51,075 bases of DNA from Ligilactobacillus hayakitensis DSM 18933 = JCM 14209 (lineage in GTDB: Bacteria > Bacillota > Bacilli > Lactobacillales > Lactobacillaceae). The stretch spans positions 1-51,075 of the forward strand of contig NZ_BAML01000010.1 of assembly GCF_000615845.1 (NCBI RefSeq), in the 5' to 3' direction. The notes below the pieces were generated by a model. That model searched no databases. It had not been told where the DNA came from and saw only the letters and a program-made list of their open reading frames with translations. This document shows positions 18,067-27,332 of the stretch, one piece after another (the stretch's first letter is position 1; every line of letters starts with the position of its first letter). Both the position numbers and the translations under genes were made by a program.

Positions 18067-18870
18067 TTATCTATCAATACCAATATATTCTGATATTTTT
18101 AATATGTCTTGGTTCATTTCGTTGAAACGACCACGTTGATATTTTTCTTTAATTTCAAGCAATAAATTCATTACCGAATACCAATAAATTCGATATCTCA
18201 AATTATCATCTACTTGTATTCCATATTGAATTACCCATTGCTCCCAATCTGTACGTGGGACATATTGACACATTAACATACTGAGATCACTTGCGGGATC
18301 AGCGATTTTAGCTGATTCCCAATCAACTAAATAAAGTTGATCAGTATCTGAAAGCAACCAATTTTTATGATTTAAATCACCATGACACACGGTAAATTGT
18401 TGTCTTTCAAATTCCGGTAAGTTTTGCTTCAAATTAAATACTGCTTGAATCAATGTTGGATGATTTCTTAATTCTTCCGATAAATCACTTTGATATTCAT
18501 CAAGAAATTCTGTTGGCCCCTTTACTTGGCCACCAACCTGTCGCAACATCTTCTTTAATACGGACGAATGATGAACCTTGTATAATAAGGATTTCACTCG
18601 TTTATCAAACACCATTTCATCTTTAGAAACACTTCGTCCGTTTAACCACTCTTGAGCAGTCAAAGTATCTCCTGAAATCATTGTTTTTGTCCACATTAAG
18701 CGTGGAGTAATTTCTTCCAAAGAAAGAGCTGCTAAAAACGGTGAAGTATTTCGCTTTAGAAATATTTTTTCTACAGCATGTTGTTCATTTTTTCTAATTC
18801 CCATAAATGCGGAATTTGTATTCCCACCAAGAGGGAGAACGTGCCATCCTTTATCAATGCTAAAGTTCAT
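18067..18870 (-). CDS. YtmP-like aminoglycoside/choline kinase-fold phosphotransferase
   Basis: This is an APH/choline-kinase fold of 267 residues. The catalytic loop HGDLNHKNWLLS and the metal-binding LYLVDWESAKIADP are clear. The N-terminal lobe holds a nucleotide-binding lysine region (IFLKRNTSPF). AAGGAG lies 11 bases before the ATG. It is directly upstream of trmB in the Bacillus ytmP-ytmQ arrangement. Members linked to trmB have no settled substrate; antibiotic resistance is not implied by this context. Confidence 0.88.
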   Translation of the reverse strand: MNFSIDKGWHVLPLGGNTNSAFMGIRKNEQHAVEKIFLKRNTSPFLAALSLEEITPRLMWTKTMISGDTLTAQEWLNGRSVSKDEMVFDKRVKSLLYKVHHSSVLKKMLRQVGGQVKGPTEFLDEYQSDLSEELRNHPTLIQAVFNLKQNLPEFERQQFTVCHGDLNHKNWLLSDTDQLYLVDWESAKIADPASDLSMLMCQYVPRTDWEQWVIQYGIQVDDNLRYRIYWYSVMNLLLEIKEKYQRGRFNEMNQDILKISEYIGIDR

Positions 18871-18933
18871 AGCCTGTATTCTCCTTATACATGGTTTTAA
18901 CTAGTTAAAGTCTACTGATTTCAAGACTTGATG

Positions 18934-20142
18934 TCAAGTTATTTTTAACTTTATCTTGATATACACCCTGCTCAATAAAATGTTTTCCATCCCTAAAACT
19001 ACCATTAAAATAATAATTTCTTGTAAAGTCATCTTTCCAATCAAACCACTGATTAAAAATAATACATCACATACTGTTAATATTATCATCGATAATGTTT
19101 GAAAATCTTGGAGTTGGTATACTTTTTTGACAGGATAAATATGAGTGTAAACATTACCTTCAAAATGATTAAACAGTGGTAATAGTTGAAAGATGATTAA
19201 ATAACTAAATAAAACCGCCATTACAACTGCCAACCAATAAATATCCACCGCCGAAATTACAACCATTGCAATTAAGGTTAATCTAATTAATATTCCACTA
19301 TACTCAGGGTTTCTAACGGCAGCTCTTGATAGTAAGAATTGATAGATATGGCGCGTTGGATATTTTGCCTTAAATAAGAACTTATCTAAGTACTTTCTTC
19401 TTTTAGCTCCACTCTTAATTTGAGGGACATCAGTAAATAAATTAAAAAAAGTATAAATTCTTTTTTGTCTATTATTTTCTTGATCAATTAGATAAGTCCA
19501 ATTCAGGGGCTTATCACTTATTTTTTTAACATAAAAATTCAACCCTAAATACAAACAACCACTTAAAATCAACCCTGATATCGGATTAATATAAAATGCA
19601 ATCAAATATACTATAACTGGAAAAATTATCCTGATGCTTTCAACGTATTTTTTATTCCAAGGTTGAAAATATTGGTTTTGAATTAATTTAAAATCTGTTA
19701 ATTTAAAAATTACTTGTGTCAATCCGATAATCCCCACCATTACTTTCGAAAGATGAACGCCGTAAATTAAAAATGGTGTTAAAATTATTATTCCTATAAT
19801 CTGTATTACTAGCGCTATTTGTTTAGATCTTCTAAAAGCATATTTTAAATATATCTTCATTTGTTTTTCTTTCGGTAATAAAAAGACAATATCTGGTTTA
19901 CTTACTAAAGTCGCAACTTTAATAAATCTGAGAAGTAACACAAGAATTATCAACACAACTGGTTTAGCCCACCAATAATCCTCTTTTAAAGAAAGAGTCT
20001 TTAAAAAATTAGAATAGGTATATGCTATTGCTCCTAGCATGAAAAAAAGTGCCAAAATAAAATTATCATTAAAAACATACTTTCCATACTTTAACAATTG
20101 CTTTTGATATATTTTTAGACGTTTTTGCCATAAATCAACCAT
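18934..20142 (-). CDS. ecsB: ABC transporter permease EcsB
   Basis: EcsB is the membrane part of the EcsAB ABC transporter, which in Bacillus affects secretion, competence and intramembrane proteolysis by RasP. The 402 residues have about nine or ten hydrophobic segments, beginning around FILALFFMLGAIAYTYS. AAGGAGGG lies 7 bases before the ATG and overlaps the end of ecsA, so the two are translationally linked. The neighbouring hit and prsA copy the Bacillus ecs region. Confidence 0.93.
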   Translation of the reverse strand: MVDLWQKRLKIYQKQLLKYGKYVFNDNFILALFFMLGAIAYTYSNFLKTLSLKEDYWWAKPVVLIILVLLLRFIKVATLVSKPDIVFLLPKEKQMKIYLKYAFRRSKQIALVIQIIGIIILTPFLIYGVHLSKVMVGIIGLTQVIFKLTDFKLIQNQYFQPWNKKYVESIRIIFPVIVYLIAFYINPISGLILSGCLYLGLNFYVKKISDKPLNWTYLIDQENNRQKRIYTFFNLFTDVPQIKSGAKRRKYLDKFLFKAKYPTRHIYQFLLSRAAVRNPEYSGILIRLTLIAMVVISAVDIYWLAVVMAVLFSYLIIFQLLPLFNHFEGNVYTHIYPVKKVYQLQDFQTLSMIILTVCDVLFLISGLIGKMTLQEIIILMVVLGMENILLSRVYIKIKLKIT

Positions 20143-20144
20143 CT

Positions 20145-20875
20145 TTATCCCTCCTTTGCCATTTTTAGATAAATGTCGGATAAAGATGCATTTACTTGAC
20201 TATTTTCACTCGCCCTTAACTGTTCCAATGTTCCTTGAGCTTTAACTTGTCCTTCATGTAACAAGACAAATTTATCACAATATTCTTGTGCCGTTGCCAA
20301 CACGTGGGTTGACATCAAAATTCCTGCACCCCGTTTTTTTTCAGTTTCAATCAAGTTTAGTAAGTCATTTATTGCTAATGGATCTAATCCTAAGAAAGGT
20401 TCATCAATTATATATAAACTTGCATTCGTTATAAAGGCACAAACAATCATCACTTTTTGCTTCATCCCTTTAGAAAAATCAGCAGGAAACCAATCAATTT
20501 TATTTTCTAACCGAAAAACTTTTAATAAATCGTTAGCTTTTTTCCACGCTGCATCTTTATCTAAATTATATGCCATAATCGTCATTTCAATATGTTCTTT
20601 TAACGTAAGTTCCTCATATAAAATTGGTGTTTCAGGAATATAAGCAATTTTTTCTTTATATCTCTGTGGATCATCATCCAAACTAACTCCTTCAATTCGA
20701 ATCATTCCAGAAAACGGCTGCAAAATTCCAATAATGTGATTGATTGTTGTCGATTTACCAGCCCATTTAAGCCGATAAGTCCAACCAGTTCCCCTTTTTT
20801 CACTTCAAAAGATATTCCCTTTAATACTGGAATTGTAGAGTATCCACCTACTAAATCTGTTACTTTTAATACCAT
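20145..20875 (-). pseudogene. ecsA: ABC transporter ATP-binding protein EcsA, frameshifted in this sequence
   Basis: EcsA is the ATPase partner of EcsB. The start (ATG at 20873-20875) reads MVLKVTDLVGGYSTIPVLKG, then LIGLNG, and the frame breaks inside the Walker A. The downstream part (from about 20750) resumes with KSTT-type residues and keeps the Q-loop, signature (FSKGMKQKV), Walker B (LYIIDEPFLGLDP) and H-loop (STHVL). Adding one C to CCC at 20762-20764 restores LIGLNGAGKSTTI exactly and yields about 243 residues. As given the gene is broken, but a missed base in a C run is at least as likely as a real mutation. Confidence 0.9.
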
Positions 20876-20974
20876 TTAAACATCACTTCTATTTAATAAT
20901 TATTTTTACTTTAATCTTACCAAATGTTTAATTTACTTGTCTATTTTCTACTAATTTTATTTTGTCAGATAGTG

Positions 20975-20980
20975 TATAAT
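20975..20980 (+). promoter_or_regulatory. Extended -10 promoter of hit
   Basis: TG-T-ATAAT context: the hexamer TATAAT at 20975-20980 is preceded by AGTG, giving an extended -10. No convincing -35 lies 16-18 bases upstream. It precedes the hit start by 40 bases. Confidence 0.6.
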
Positions 20981-21020
20981 ATTTTTAAAACTATTTATTA
21001 TTTAGAAAGAAGGATTTTAC

Positions 21021-21449
21021 ATGACAGACTGTATTTTTTGTAAAATTATTGCTGGTGAAATTCCTAGCACAACAATCTATGAAGATGAAAAAGTTAAGGC
21101 TTTTTTAGATATTTCACAAGCAACTAAGGGACATACTCTTGTTATTCCTAAAAAACATATCGCAAATATTTTTGAATACGATGAAAAGTTAGCTGCTGAT
21201 GTTTTTGCACGTATTCCAAAGATTGCTCGTGCTATCAAGGCATCAGATCCAAAGATCCAAGGGATGAATATTGTTAATAATAACGGCGAAGTTGCATATC
21301 AAACTGTATTTCATTCACATATTCATTTAATTCCTCGCTACAATAACGAAGATGGCTTTAGCATGACTTTTCAAGACAACACAGAAAAAAATACTCCTGA
21401 ATCACTTCAAGAAATTGGTGCAAATATTTCTGAAAAAATTGAGGATTAA
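21021..21449 (+). CDS. hit: HIT family protein (nucleotide hydrolase)
   Basis: This is a histidine-triad protein of the HINT type, which hydrolyses phosphoramidate bonds on purine nucleotides. The triad HSHIHLIPR is clear. The N-terminus (DCIFCKIIAGEIPSTTIYED) is the canonical family opening with its CxxC. The 142 residues are normal. GAAGGATT lies before the ATG. Divergence from ecsA and linkage to a YtxH-like gene and prsA reproduce the Bacillus hit-yhaH-prsA region. Confidence 0.97.
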   Translation: MTDCIFCKIIAGEIPSTTIYEDEKVKAFLDISQATKGHTLVIPKKHIANIFEYDEKLAADVFARIPKIARAIKASDPKIQGMNIVNNNGEVAYQTVFHSHIHLIPRYNNEDGFSMTFQDNTEKNTPESLQEIGANISEKIED

Positions 21450-21451
21450 CA

Positions 21452-21724
21452 ATGAAAATTAAAACTTCACTTATAAGCGTCTTGTTAATTGGCGGTGCTG
21501 GGTACTACCTTAGTAACAAAAAAAGCATCGATAGTCAATTAATTGATTTAAAAAAAGAACTTAATTTAAACCTTGATAACTTAAAAGATGTTCTTTTAGC
21601 TTCGAAAAAACTTCAAGCTTCTGCACGAAATTCTTCTGAAATTCTGAATGATAATCAAGATTCGATTGTCGAATTCATCAATCTTTTGAATGATTTCAGT
21701 GATTTATTCTCAAAAAATAGTTAA
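21452..21724 (+). CDS. Small membrane-anchored YtxH-like protein
   Basis: The 90-residue product has a short hydrophobic N-terminus (SLISVLLIGGAGYYLS, about 6-21) followed by an amphipathic, probably coiled, polar region rich in lysine, leucine and asparagine. That layout matches the YtxH/YhaH proteins found between hit and prsA. It follows hit by 2 bases and is clearly co-transcribed. No enzymatic motif is visible and I do not assign a role. Confidence 0.75.
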   Translation: MKIKTSLISVLLIGGAGYYLSNKKSIDSQLIDLKKELNLNLDNLKDVLLASKKLQASARNSSEILNDNQDSIVEFINLLNDFSDLFSKNS

Positions 21725-21739
21725 ATTTCATTAAAGAAC

Positions 21740-21769
21740 TTAACAGCTTATTTAAAGGTATGTTATAGT
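21740..21769 (+). promoter_or_regulatory. Promoter of prsA
   Basis: TTAACA (21740-21745), an 18-base spacer and TATAGT (21764-21769), with TG at 21761-21762 forming an extended -10, precede the prsA start by about 40 bases. Confidence 0.7.
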
Positions 21770-21810
21770 ATTAATTGATATTATTTTACATGATTGGATG
21801 TGTATTACAT

Positions 21811-22698
21811 ATGAAAAAGAAATGGTTAGTAGCGATAACTGGGGTAATGTTGACCTTTAGTTTGGCAGCATGTTCAAAAACTGTTGCAACTACTTCTGGT
21901 GGTAAAATTACTCAAGATCAATACTACAGTAGTTTAAAGAACACTACTGAAGGTAAACAAGTTTTACAACAAATGATTCTTGATAAGGTATTGGAAAAAC
22001 AATACGGTTCTAAAGTTTCTGACAAAACTGTTGAAACTAAATTTAATGAAATGAAAAAACAATATGGTAGTGAATTTGATTCTGTTTTACAACAAAATGA
22101 TATGACTCGCTCACAATTCAAAAAGCAAATTCGCCAACAACTTCTTTTAAAAGAAGCAGTTGCTGCTAACACTACTATTACTGAAAAGCAATTGAAAAAG
22201 CAATGGAAGACTTACCAACCTAAAGTTACTGTTGCTCAAATTTTAGTTGAAAAGAAATCTGATGCTCAATCAATCATCGACAATTTGAAAAACGATGGTA
22301 GTTATGCAAACTTTAAGAAATTAGCAAAAGAAAAATCACAAGATTCATCAACTAAGAATGACGGTGGAAAATTACCAGCATTCGATAACACTGATACACA
22401 ATTAGATGATTCATTCAAAAAAGCTGCTTTCAAGTTAAAACAAGGTACTTTTTCTTCTGAACCTGTAAAGACAGAATATGGTTACCACGTAATCTATTCA
22501 ATTAAGAACCCAGGTAAAGGTTCATTTAATTCACACAAACAAGAATTAAAAGACCAAATTCTTGACGAACGTACAAACGATTCTGATGTTCTTCAAAAAG
22601 TCGTTTCTAAAGTCTTGAAAAAAGGTAATGTTTCAATTAAAGACAAAGATTTACAAAACGTTCTTTCAAGCTTTATTCAATCTTCAGAAACAAAATAA
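21811..22698 (+). CDS. prsA: Foldase lipoprotein PrsA (parvulin-type peptidyl-prolyl isomerase)
   Basis: PrsA folds exported proteins on the outer face of the membrane. The N-terminus has charged MKKK, a hydrophobic stretch and the lipobox SLAAC, so it is lipidated at the Cys and membrane-anchored. A helical N-domain follows. The parvulin domain runs about residues 137-235 (VAQILVEKK ... EYGYHVIYS) and a helical C-domain closes it. I use the ATG at 21811 because it gives a proper signal peptide; the longer frame does not. The ribosome-binding site is weak (GGATG). The 295-residue length is normal. Confidence 0.95.
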   Translation: MKKKWLVAITGVMLTFSLAACSKTVATTSGGKITQDQYYSSLKNTTEGKQVLQQMILDKVLEKQYGSKVSDKTVETKFNEMKKQYGSEFDSVLQQNDMTRSQFKKQIRQQLLLKEAVAANTTITEKQLKKQWKTYQPKVTVAQILVEKKSDAQSIIDNLKNDGSYANFKKLAKEKSQDSSTKNDGGKLPAFDNTDTQLDDSFKKAAFKLKQGTFSSEPVKTEYGYHVIYSIKNPGKGSFNSHKQELKDQILDERTNDSDVLQKVVSKVLKKGNVSIKDKDLQNVLSSFIQSSETK

Positions 22699-22706
22699 TT
22701 CAAATA

Positions 22707-22750
22707 AAAAATCCGCAAATAAATCTTTTTTGATTTATTTGCGGATTTTT
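22707..22750. terminator. Bidirectional terminator between prsA and yhaM
   Basis: A perfect 19-bp stem (22707-22725 pairing with 22732-22750) has a T-rich loop, A-rich bases on the left and T-rich bases on the right. The convergent genes prsA and yhaM end on either side. Confidence 0.93.
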
Positions 22751-22768
22751 TATTTTTTTAAAATTATC

Positions 22769-23722
22769 CTACCGCTCCCCTTTTTTATCTGGATTATAAA
22801 AACTGCGCCCGTCCAATCCAAATATTTTCTCAGAAAAATCTCCTTGTGGGGTATGATCAATCGCCCCATTAATCATTTGAATTGAAGCATCTAAATTATC
22901 TAAATTATGTAAAATTTCTGCTTCTAAAATATGGGGACGTACTGGTGAGCCGTATTCTAATAATCCATGGTGAGATAAAATCATATGACGTAACAATAAA
23001 ATCGACTCATCATTTGGATCAAGATTTAAATCCTGACATGCTTTAATAATTTCTTCATCTAACAAGACAATATGACCAATTAAATTTCCAGCAATTGTAT
23101 ATGTCGTTGCAATCGAACCCGATAATTCAATTACTTTTCCCAAGTCATGTAATATTGCCCCTGCATACAAGAGTGATTTATTTACATTTTCGTATTCATT
23201 GGCAACCGCCTTAGCTAACCGTAAAATCGATAATGAGTGGAATGCTAATCCTCCTTTAAAAGCATGATGATTTTTTTTAGCTGCAGGATAATCAAAGTAT
23301 TGATTATGATATTTATTTAATAACCAACGCGTAATTCTATTCCAAGGCATCACTGTAATTTCAAATAATGTATCTTTTATTTCATTTTCCATTGCTTCAA
23401 CATTAAGGGGTGCACTTTGGATAAACTCCGATATATCTGGTGCATTTGGCACTTCAAACATTCTAAAAATTTTAATTTGAGGATTTCCTTGATATACTTC
23501 CCTTTTTCCTGTTAATTTTACTACTTTACCTGCCGTAAAACGTTGAATAATCGCGTCATTTGCATCCCAAAACTTCGCACTTATCGTTCCTGATTTGTCT
23601 TCAAAATTAAACGCTATGAATTTTTTCCCGTTTTTTGCTACTCGAACTTCAGCACTTTTTATCAATACCATTATCTCTAAATTTTCGTCAACTTTATAAT
23701 CAAAAATTCTTTTTTCTTCCAT
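22769..23722 (-). CDS. yhaM: 3'-5' exoribonuclease YhaM
   Basis: YhaM trims short single-stranded 3' ends of RNA. The N-terminal OB-fold (about residues 15-90, FIAFNFEDKSGTISAKFWD) is followed by an HD hydrolase domain (about 150-290) with HHAFKGGLAFHSLS, the HD pair AILHDLGK, and downstream histidines in LLRHMILSHHGLLEYGSP. The 317 residues are typical. GTAGGTG lies before the ATG. It is convergent with prsA across a strong terminator. Confidence 0.96.
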   Translation of the reverse strand: MEEKRIFDYKVDENLEIMVLIKSAEVRVAKNGKKFIAFNFEDKSGTISAKFWDANDAIIQRFTAGKVVKLTGKREVYQGNPQIKIFRMFEVPNAPDISEFIQSAPLNVEAMENEIKDTLFEITVMPWNRITRWLLNKYHNQYFDYPAAKKNHHAFKGGLAFHSLSILRLAKAVANEYENVNKSLLYAGAILHDLGKVIELSGSIATTYTIAGNLIGHIVLLDEEIIKACQDLNLDPNDESILLLRHMILSHHGLLEYGSPVRPHILEAEILHNLDNLDASIQMINGAIDHTPQGDFSEKIFGLDGRSFYNPDKKGER

Positions 23723-23744
23723 TTTTTCACCTACTTAAATATGC

Positions 23745-23775
23745 AAAAAAGGCTAGGAATATTACCTAGCCTTTT
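23745..23775 (-). terminator. Rho-independent terminator of the PBP-YlbF operon
   Basis: AAAGGCTAGG pairs with CCTAGCCTTT across a short AT loop. On the minus strand TTTTTT follows. It lies past the stop of the YlbF-family gene. Confidence 0.85.
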
Positions 23776-23846
23776 CTTGTGGCTTATTCCCTTTCAAATA
23801 TTAGCAGTATTTGCTGTTTATTTCAAAGTTTTTTGCCACAGTTTTT

Positions 23847-24194
23847 TTATTCTTCGATATCTCCATAAACACTAGCAACTGGTTCAAACATAACAGTTGT
23901 AAGATTTTGAATAAGTGCATTCATTTTTTCTTCAGCTTGCATTAATTCTAATAATAATGGATAATTCGTAATTTCTTGGCCTAAAGTTGAAAGAGTTGCC
24001 ATTAGTTCTGGATCAATTTCTTCATCTGGTCCTTTAGCATTAACTTCTTGTTGTGCCTTACGTAATTTGTTAAATACATTTGCAGTTGGTTCATCTGCTT
24101 TAACTTTTTCAACAATTTCTTTAAATTCCTTGAACTCTGCTGTATTTTCAAAAGTTTCTTTTACTTGTCCTACTAATCCTTGTAATTCATCCAT
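23847..24194 (-). CDS. YlbF/YmcA/YheA family protein
   Basis: This is a small, all-helical, acidic protein (115 residues) of the YlbF/YmcA superfamily, closest in look to YheA. Members YlbF, YmcA and YaaT form the Y-complex that helps RNase Y mature transcripts in Bacillus; the YheA branch is not well characterised. GGAGAT lies 7 bases before the ATG at 24194. A longer start at 24209 is in frame but lacks a good ribosome-binding site. It follows the PBP gene by 23 bases and shares its terminator. Confidence 0.85.
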   Translation of the reverse strand: MDELQGLVGQVKETFENTAEFKEFKEIVEKVKADEPTANVFNKLRKAQQEVNAKGPDEEIDPELMATLSTLGQEITNYPLLLELMQAEEKMNALIQNLTTVMFEPVASVYGDIEE

Positions 24195-24217
24195 GTTATT
24201 TATCTCCATTTCATTTA

Positions 24218-26380
24218 TTAGTTTCTTAAAAAGTTTTCTAACATATTTTTTCCGTTATTCAAAAAGTTTGATATTTTTTCTCCAATATCAGAAGCATTTT
24301 GAGTAAACGAATCATTTAAGTTTTCTCCAGCCTTTTGGAAAGTTCCCCAAACGCTTGAACTATCCATATTTTGTGTTTCAACTAAGGTTGATGCCGCTTT
24401 TACTTTAAACGTATTTCCAGACGTATATGGGAGTATCCCTTCCATTTCATTTTTAAATAGACTTGCTCCACCTCTTGTACCTTCATCACTTAATGAATAT
24501 TGCGTTGAATCAAAACCTATCCATGTTGCTAGAACTATATCTGGTGTATAACCGATATACCAATGATCATTTTCGTTTGAGCTATTCGCTGCTGTTAAAC
24601 TTTCAGTTGAACCAGTTTTACCTGCGATTGTATATCCTGCCGGCTTAGCTGATTGACCTGTTCCATCTTTATAGACGTCTATCATCATACTTGTCATTTC
24701 ATTTGCAGTTTTTTCTGAAATAACTCTTCTGGAATCTACTTTTGTATTATCTACAATTATATTTCCTTGAGAATCTACGATTTTTCTAATTAAATGATCA
24801 TCGTACATCTTTCCGCCATTTGCAAACGCTGTATAAGCATGTGCCATTTCATATGGTGAAACCCCTTTTTGTAAGCCCCCGAGAGCTAAGCTAAGGTTTT
24901 CATCTGAAGCAGATAATTTAATTCCAAATTTTTCAACTGACTTATATCCTCTAGAAACACCAATCTTATTTAATAACCACACCGCAGATGTATTCTTACT
25001 ATCTGCTAATGCTCGATACATTGGAATTTGACCTTCATAAATATCATTCCAGTTATGCGGACGATATTTATTTTTTCCATATGCTTTTAATTCATCTGGA
25101 ACTTCAGAATCATAATGATATCCTGCTTGCAACGCCGGTGCATAAACCGCAAGAGGCTTAATTGTTGAACCAGGAGAACGGACTAACTGGGTCGCGCGAT
25201 TATATCCTCTAAAAACATGAGTTCCACTTCGACCACCTACTAAAGCCGCTACTCCTCCAGTTTTAGGATCAATTGCTACTGAAGCTCCTTGGGCTTTTAT
25301 GTTATTTCCTTGTGAAGAGGGAAATAAGCTTGAATCAGCAAATTTTTGCTGTAATTGTTGCTGATAATTTTGATCTAAGGCCGTATAAATTTTATAACCT
25401 TTATTCATAATATCTTTTTCAGATAAACCATATCGATGAATTGCTTCACTAATAACAGCATCAAAATAAAACGGATATCGATAACCTGAGTCTGTTTCAT
25501 AATTATCATACGTATTCATTGGTGTATTTTGATACGTGCTAACTTGAGCTTCATCAATTTTTTTATTTTCCGCCATTAGTCTAATAACTAAATTTCGGCG
25601 TTTTGTTGAGGCATCAGGATTATCAAGCGGATTAAACGATGCTGGATTAGTTAACATTCCTGCTAACGTTGCTGCTTGCGGTACCGTTAATTGGCTCGCA
25701 TGTATTCCAAAATATTTTTCAGAAGCATCTTCAACTCCCCAAACACCATTTCCAAAATATGCATTGTTTAAATACATTGTCAAAATTTCATCTTTTGAAT
25801 AATCATTTTCAACTTGAACCGCAATATAAATTTCTTTTAACTTTCGTGATAAAGTTTGCTCTTGCGATAAAAATGCATTCTTAACTAGTTGTTGTGTCAA
25901 CGTACTTCCGCCACCACTAATATAATTACGGCGAAGAATTTTATTCTTTAGGTTAGATACAAATGCTCTTGCAATTCCGGATACCGAAAAGCCATATTCA
26001 TGGTAAAAATTTCGATCTTCAGTTGATAAAACAGCATTTTGAACATTTGGTGAAATATCCTTTAGCGCTACCCACGTTCCTTTTTGTGAATAAAGTGCGC
26101 CTGCCTTAACATCGTTTTTGTCTAATACAACAGTTGCTGTTTGCAATGTTGATTTTAACCCTTTAACATTTGTTTTTTTTGCAATAAAAAGTCCATATAC
26201 ACTTATCATTAAAAATAGACTTAAAAAACAAATTATTAGCCACCGAAATATCTGGTAGCGTTTAAAAAACCACTTCCACGTCTTATCAAAATTTTTGCTC
26301 TTTATTTTCTCTTTATTATTTTTTATACTCTGCTTAAAATTATTAAATTTAAGTTTTATAATATCTATAAATTCTCTCAT
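24218..26380 (-). CDS. Class A penicillin-binding protein (glycosyltransferase/transpeptidase)
   Basis: This bifunctional enzyme polymerises glycan strands and cross-links stem peptides outside the membrane. A cytoplasmic tail of about 45 residues precedes one membrane segment (IICFLSLFLMISVYGLFIA). The GT51 domain follows (STEDRNFYHEYGFSVSGI with its catalytic Glu, then GGGSTLTQQLVKNAFL). The transpeptidase domain has SPGSTIKP (catalytic Ser and Lys), the second motif near DSKNTSAVW and AGKTGSTES. The 720 residues match the PBP2A/PBP1-type. I start at the ATG at 26380, 9 bases after AAGG. Paralogue assignment is uncertain. Confidence 0.93.
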   Translation of the reverse strand: MREFIDIIKLKFNNFKQSIKNNKEKIKSKNFDKTWKWFFKRYQIFRWLIICFLSLFLMISVYGLFIAKKTNVKGLKSTLQTATVVLDKNDVKAGALYSQKGTWVALKDISPNVQNAVLSTEDRNFYHEYGFSVSGIARAFVSNLKNKILRRNYISGGGSTLTQQLVKNAFLSQEQTLSRKLKEIYIAVQVENDYSKDEILTMYLNNAYFGNGVWGVEDASEKYFGIHASQLTVPQAATLAGMLTNPASFNPLDNPDASTKRRNLVIRLMAENKKIDEAQVSTYQNTPMNTYDNYETDSGYRYPFYFDAVISEAIHRYGLSEKDIMNKGYKIYTALDQNYQQQLQQKFADSSLFPSSQGNNIKAQGASVAIDPKTGGVAALVGGRSGTHVFRGYNRATQLVRSPGSTIKPLAVYAPALQAGYHYDSEVPDELKAYGKNKYRPHNWNDIYEGQIPMYRALADSKNTSAVWLLNKIGVSRGYKSVEKFGIKLSASDENLSLALGGLQKGVSPYEMAHAYTAFANGGKMYDDHLIRKIVDSQGNIIVDNTKVDSRRVISEKTANEMTSMMIDVYKDGTGQSAKPAGYTIAGKTGSTESLTAANSSNENDHWYIGYTPDIVLATWIGFDSTQYSLSDEGTRGGASLFKNEMEGILPYTSGNTFKVKAASTLVETQNMDSSSVWGTFQKAGENLNDSFTQNASDIGEKISNFLNNGKNMLENFLRN

Positions 26381-26451
26381 GTATGTCATCCTTAATTCAA
26401 ATTTACAGAGTATATTTTACCATACATTTCAATTTATAAGATTAATATTTA

Positions 26452-27057
26452 TTAAAGCATATTTTCAACAAAACCCTTTGAAAATATAAGTGTTTTATGA
26501 TTTTTTTTCGTAATTAAAATTTTTGATTCCCTTAATTCTTGAAAAATTTGATTAAGCCCTTGTCTCGTAATTCCTAATAAATTACTCAACTTTGCTTGTG
26601 TTACAGAATTAGGTAAACAATAATTACCATCAACATTTGTGATATTCACTTCTTTTAGAAGTATTTTTAAAAATTTTTCTACATAGATTTTTTTATTTTT
26701 TCCATACGCCGTTTTTAATTCCGAAATCACTTCATTTCTCTCAGCTAATTTGTGAGATTCAAGTAAGATTAATCTTTCAAGTTCTGAATCGTTGTTATTC
26801 GGACGCTTAATAAGAACAACTTCTAATTCATCACTGATACAAACAGCTCGTTTATTATATGTTCCGCGTTTTACTTGATACATCGGAAAAAATGATCTCT
26901 CTCCGTACAATTCATAGCGTTCAGACTCCTCAAAAAATTGGCGTAATTCTACTACTCCTTTTAAAATATAGTAATAGTAATCGTTTAAATCATATTCGCC
27001 AAATACTAAGTCGCCTTTTTGATAATTTTTAATTTGAACACCAAATGGTTGATGCAT
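26452..27057 (-). CDS. Crp/Fnr family transcriptional regulator
   Basis: This is a 201-residue regulator with an N-terminal cyclic-nucleotide-binding-like beta-roll (about 1-110) and a C-terminal Crp-type helix-turn-helix (TQAKLSNLLGITRQGLNQIF, about 155-175). No FNR-type iron-sulphur cysteine cluster is evident: the only cysteines are two scattered ones. AGGAGGT lies 7 bases before the ATG at 27057, while the ATG two codons earlier sits directly on that site. Two inverted repeats lie upstream (27070-27086, 27100-27131), possible operators including autoregulation. The signal and regulon are unknown; ArcR/Flp-like proteins of lactobacilli are the nearest group. Confidence 0.85.
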   Translation of the reverse strand: MHQPFGVQIKNYQKGDLVFGEYDLNDYYYYILKGVVELRQFFEESERYELYGERSFFPMYQVKRGTYNKRAVCISDELEVVLIKRPNNNDSELERLILLESHKLAERNEVISELKTAYGKNKKIYVEKFLKILLKEVNITNVDGNYCLPNSVTQAKLSNLLGITRQGLNQIFQELRESKILITKKNHKTLIFSKGFVENML

Positions 27058-27069
27058 ATTCATACCTCC

Positions 27070-27131
27070 TGAATACATATTATTCAGTGGAAGGGTTAGT
27101 TGTTAAAAATTTATTATTTCATTTTTAACAA
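27070..27131 (-). promoter_or_regulatory. Two inverted repeats upstream of the Crp/Fnr regulator
   Basis: TGAATA-5 bases-TATTCA (27070-27086) abuts the ribosome-binding site of the regulator. A second repeat, TTGTTAAAAAT-10 bases-ATTTTTAACAA (27100-27131), has perfect 11-bp arms. They could be operators or RNA hairpins. Nothing else is visible in the roughly 275-base gap to the dapL end apart from the dapL terminator at 27297-27325. Confidence 0.45.
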
Positions 27132-27296
27132 AATATATAATAAAATACTTTGCACGTTTTGTCACTGTTTTTTTTAGAATTTTTTTATTTTTTATTTTTT
27201 TAATATTTTCATACCGCAAAAAAGTTAATTATCAGGCGTATATTTTTATCATTAAAAATTTACTAATTATTTTAATGATATTTAAAGTGAAATAAA

Positions 27297-27325
27297 AAAC
27301 TCGAGGGACTAAAACACTCGAGTTT
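27297..27325 (-). terminator. Rho-independent terminator of dapL
   Basis: AAACTCGAG (27297-27305) pairs with CTCGAGTTT (27317-27325). On the minus strand it runs into TTTTTTATT. Confidence 0.88.
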
Positions 27326-27332
27326 AATATAT

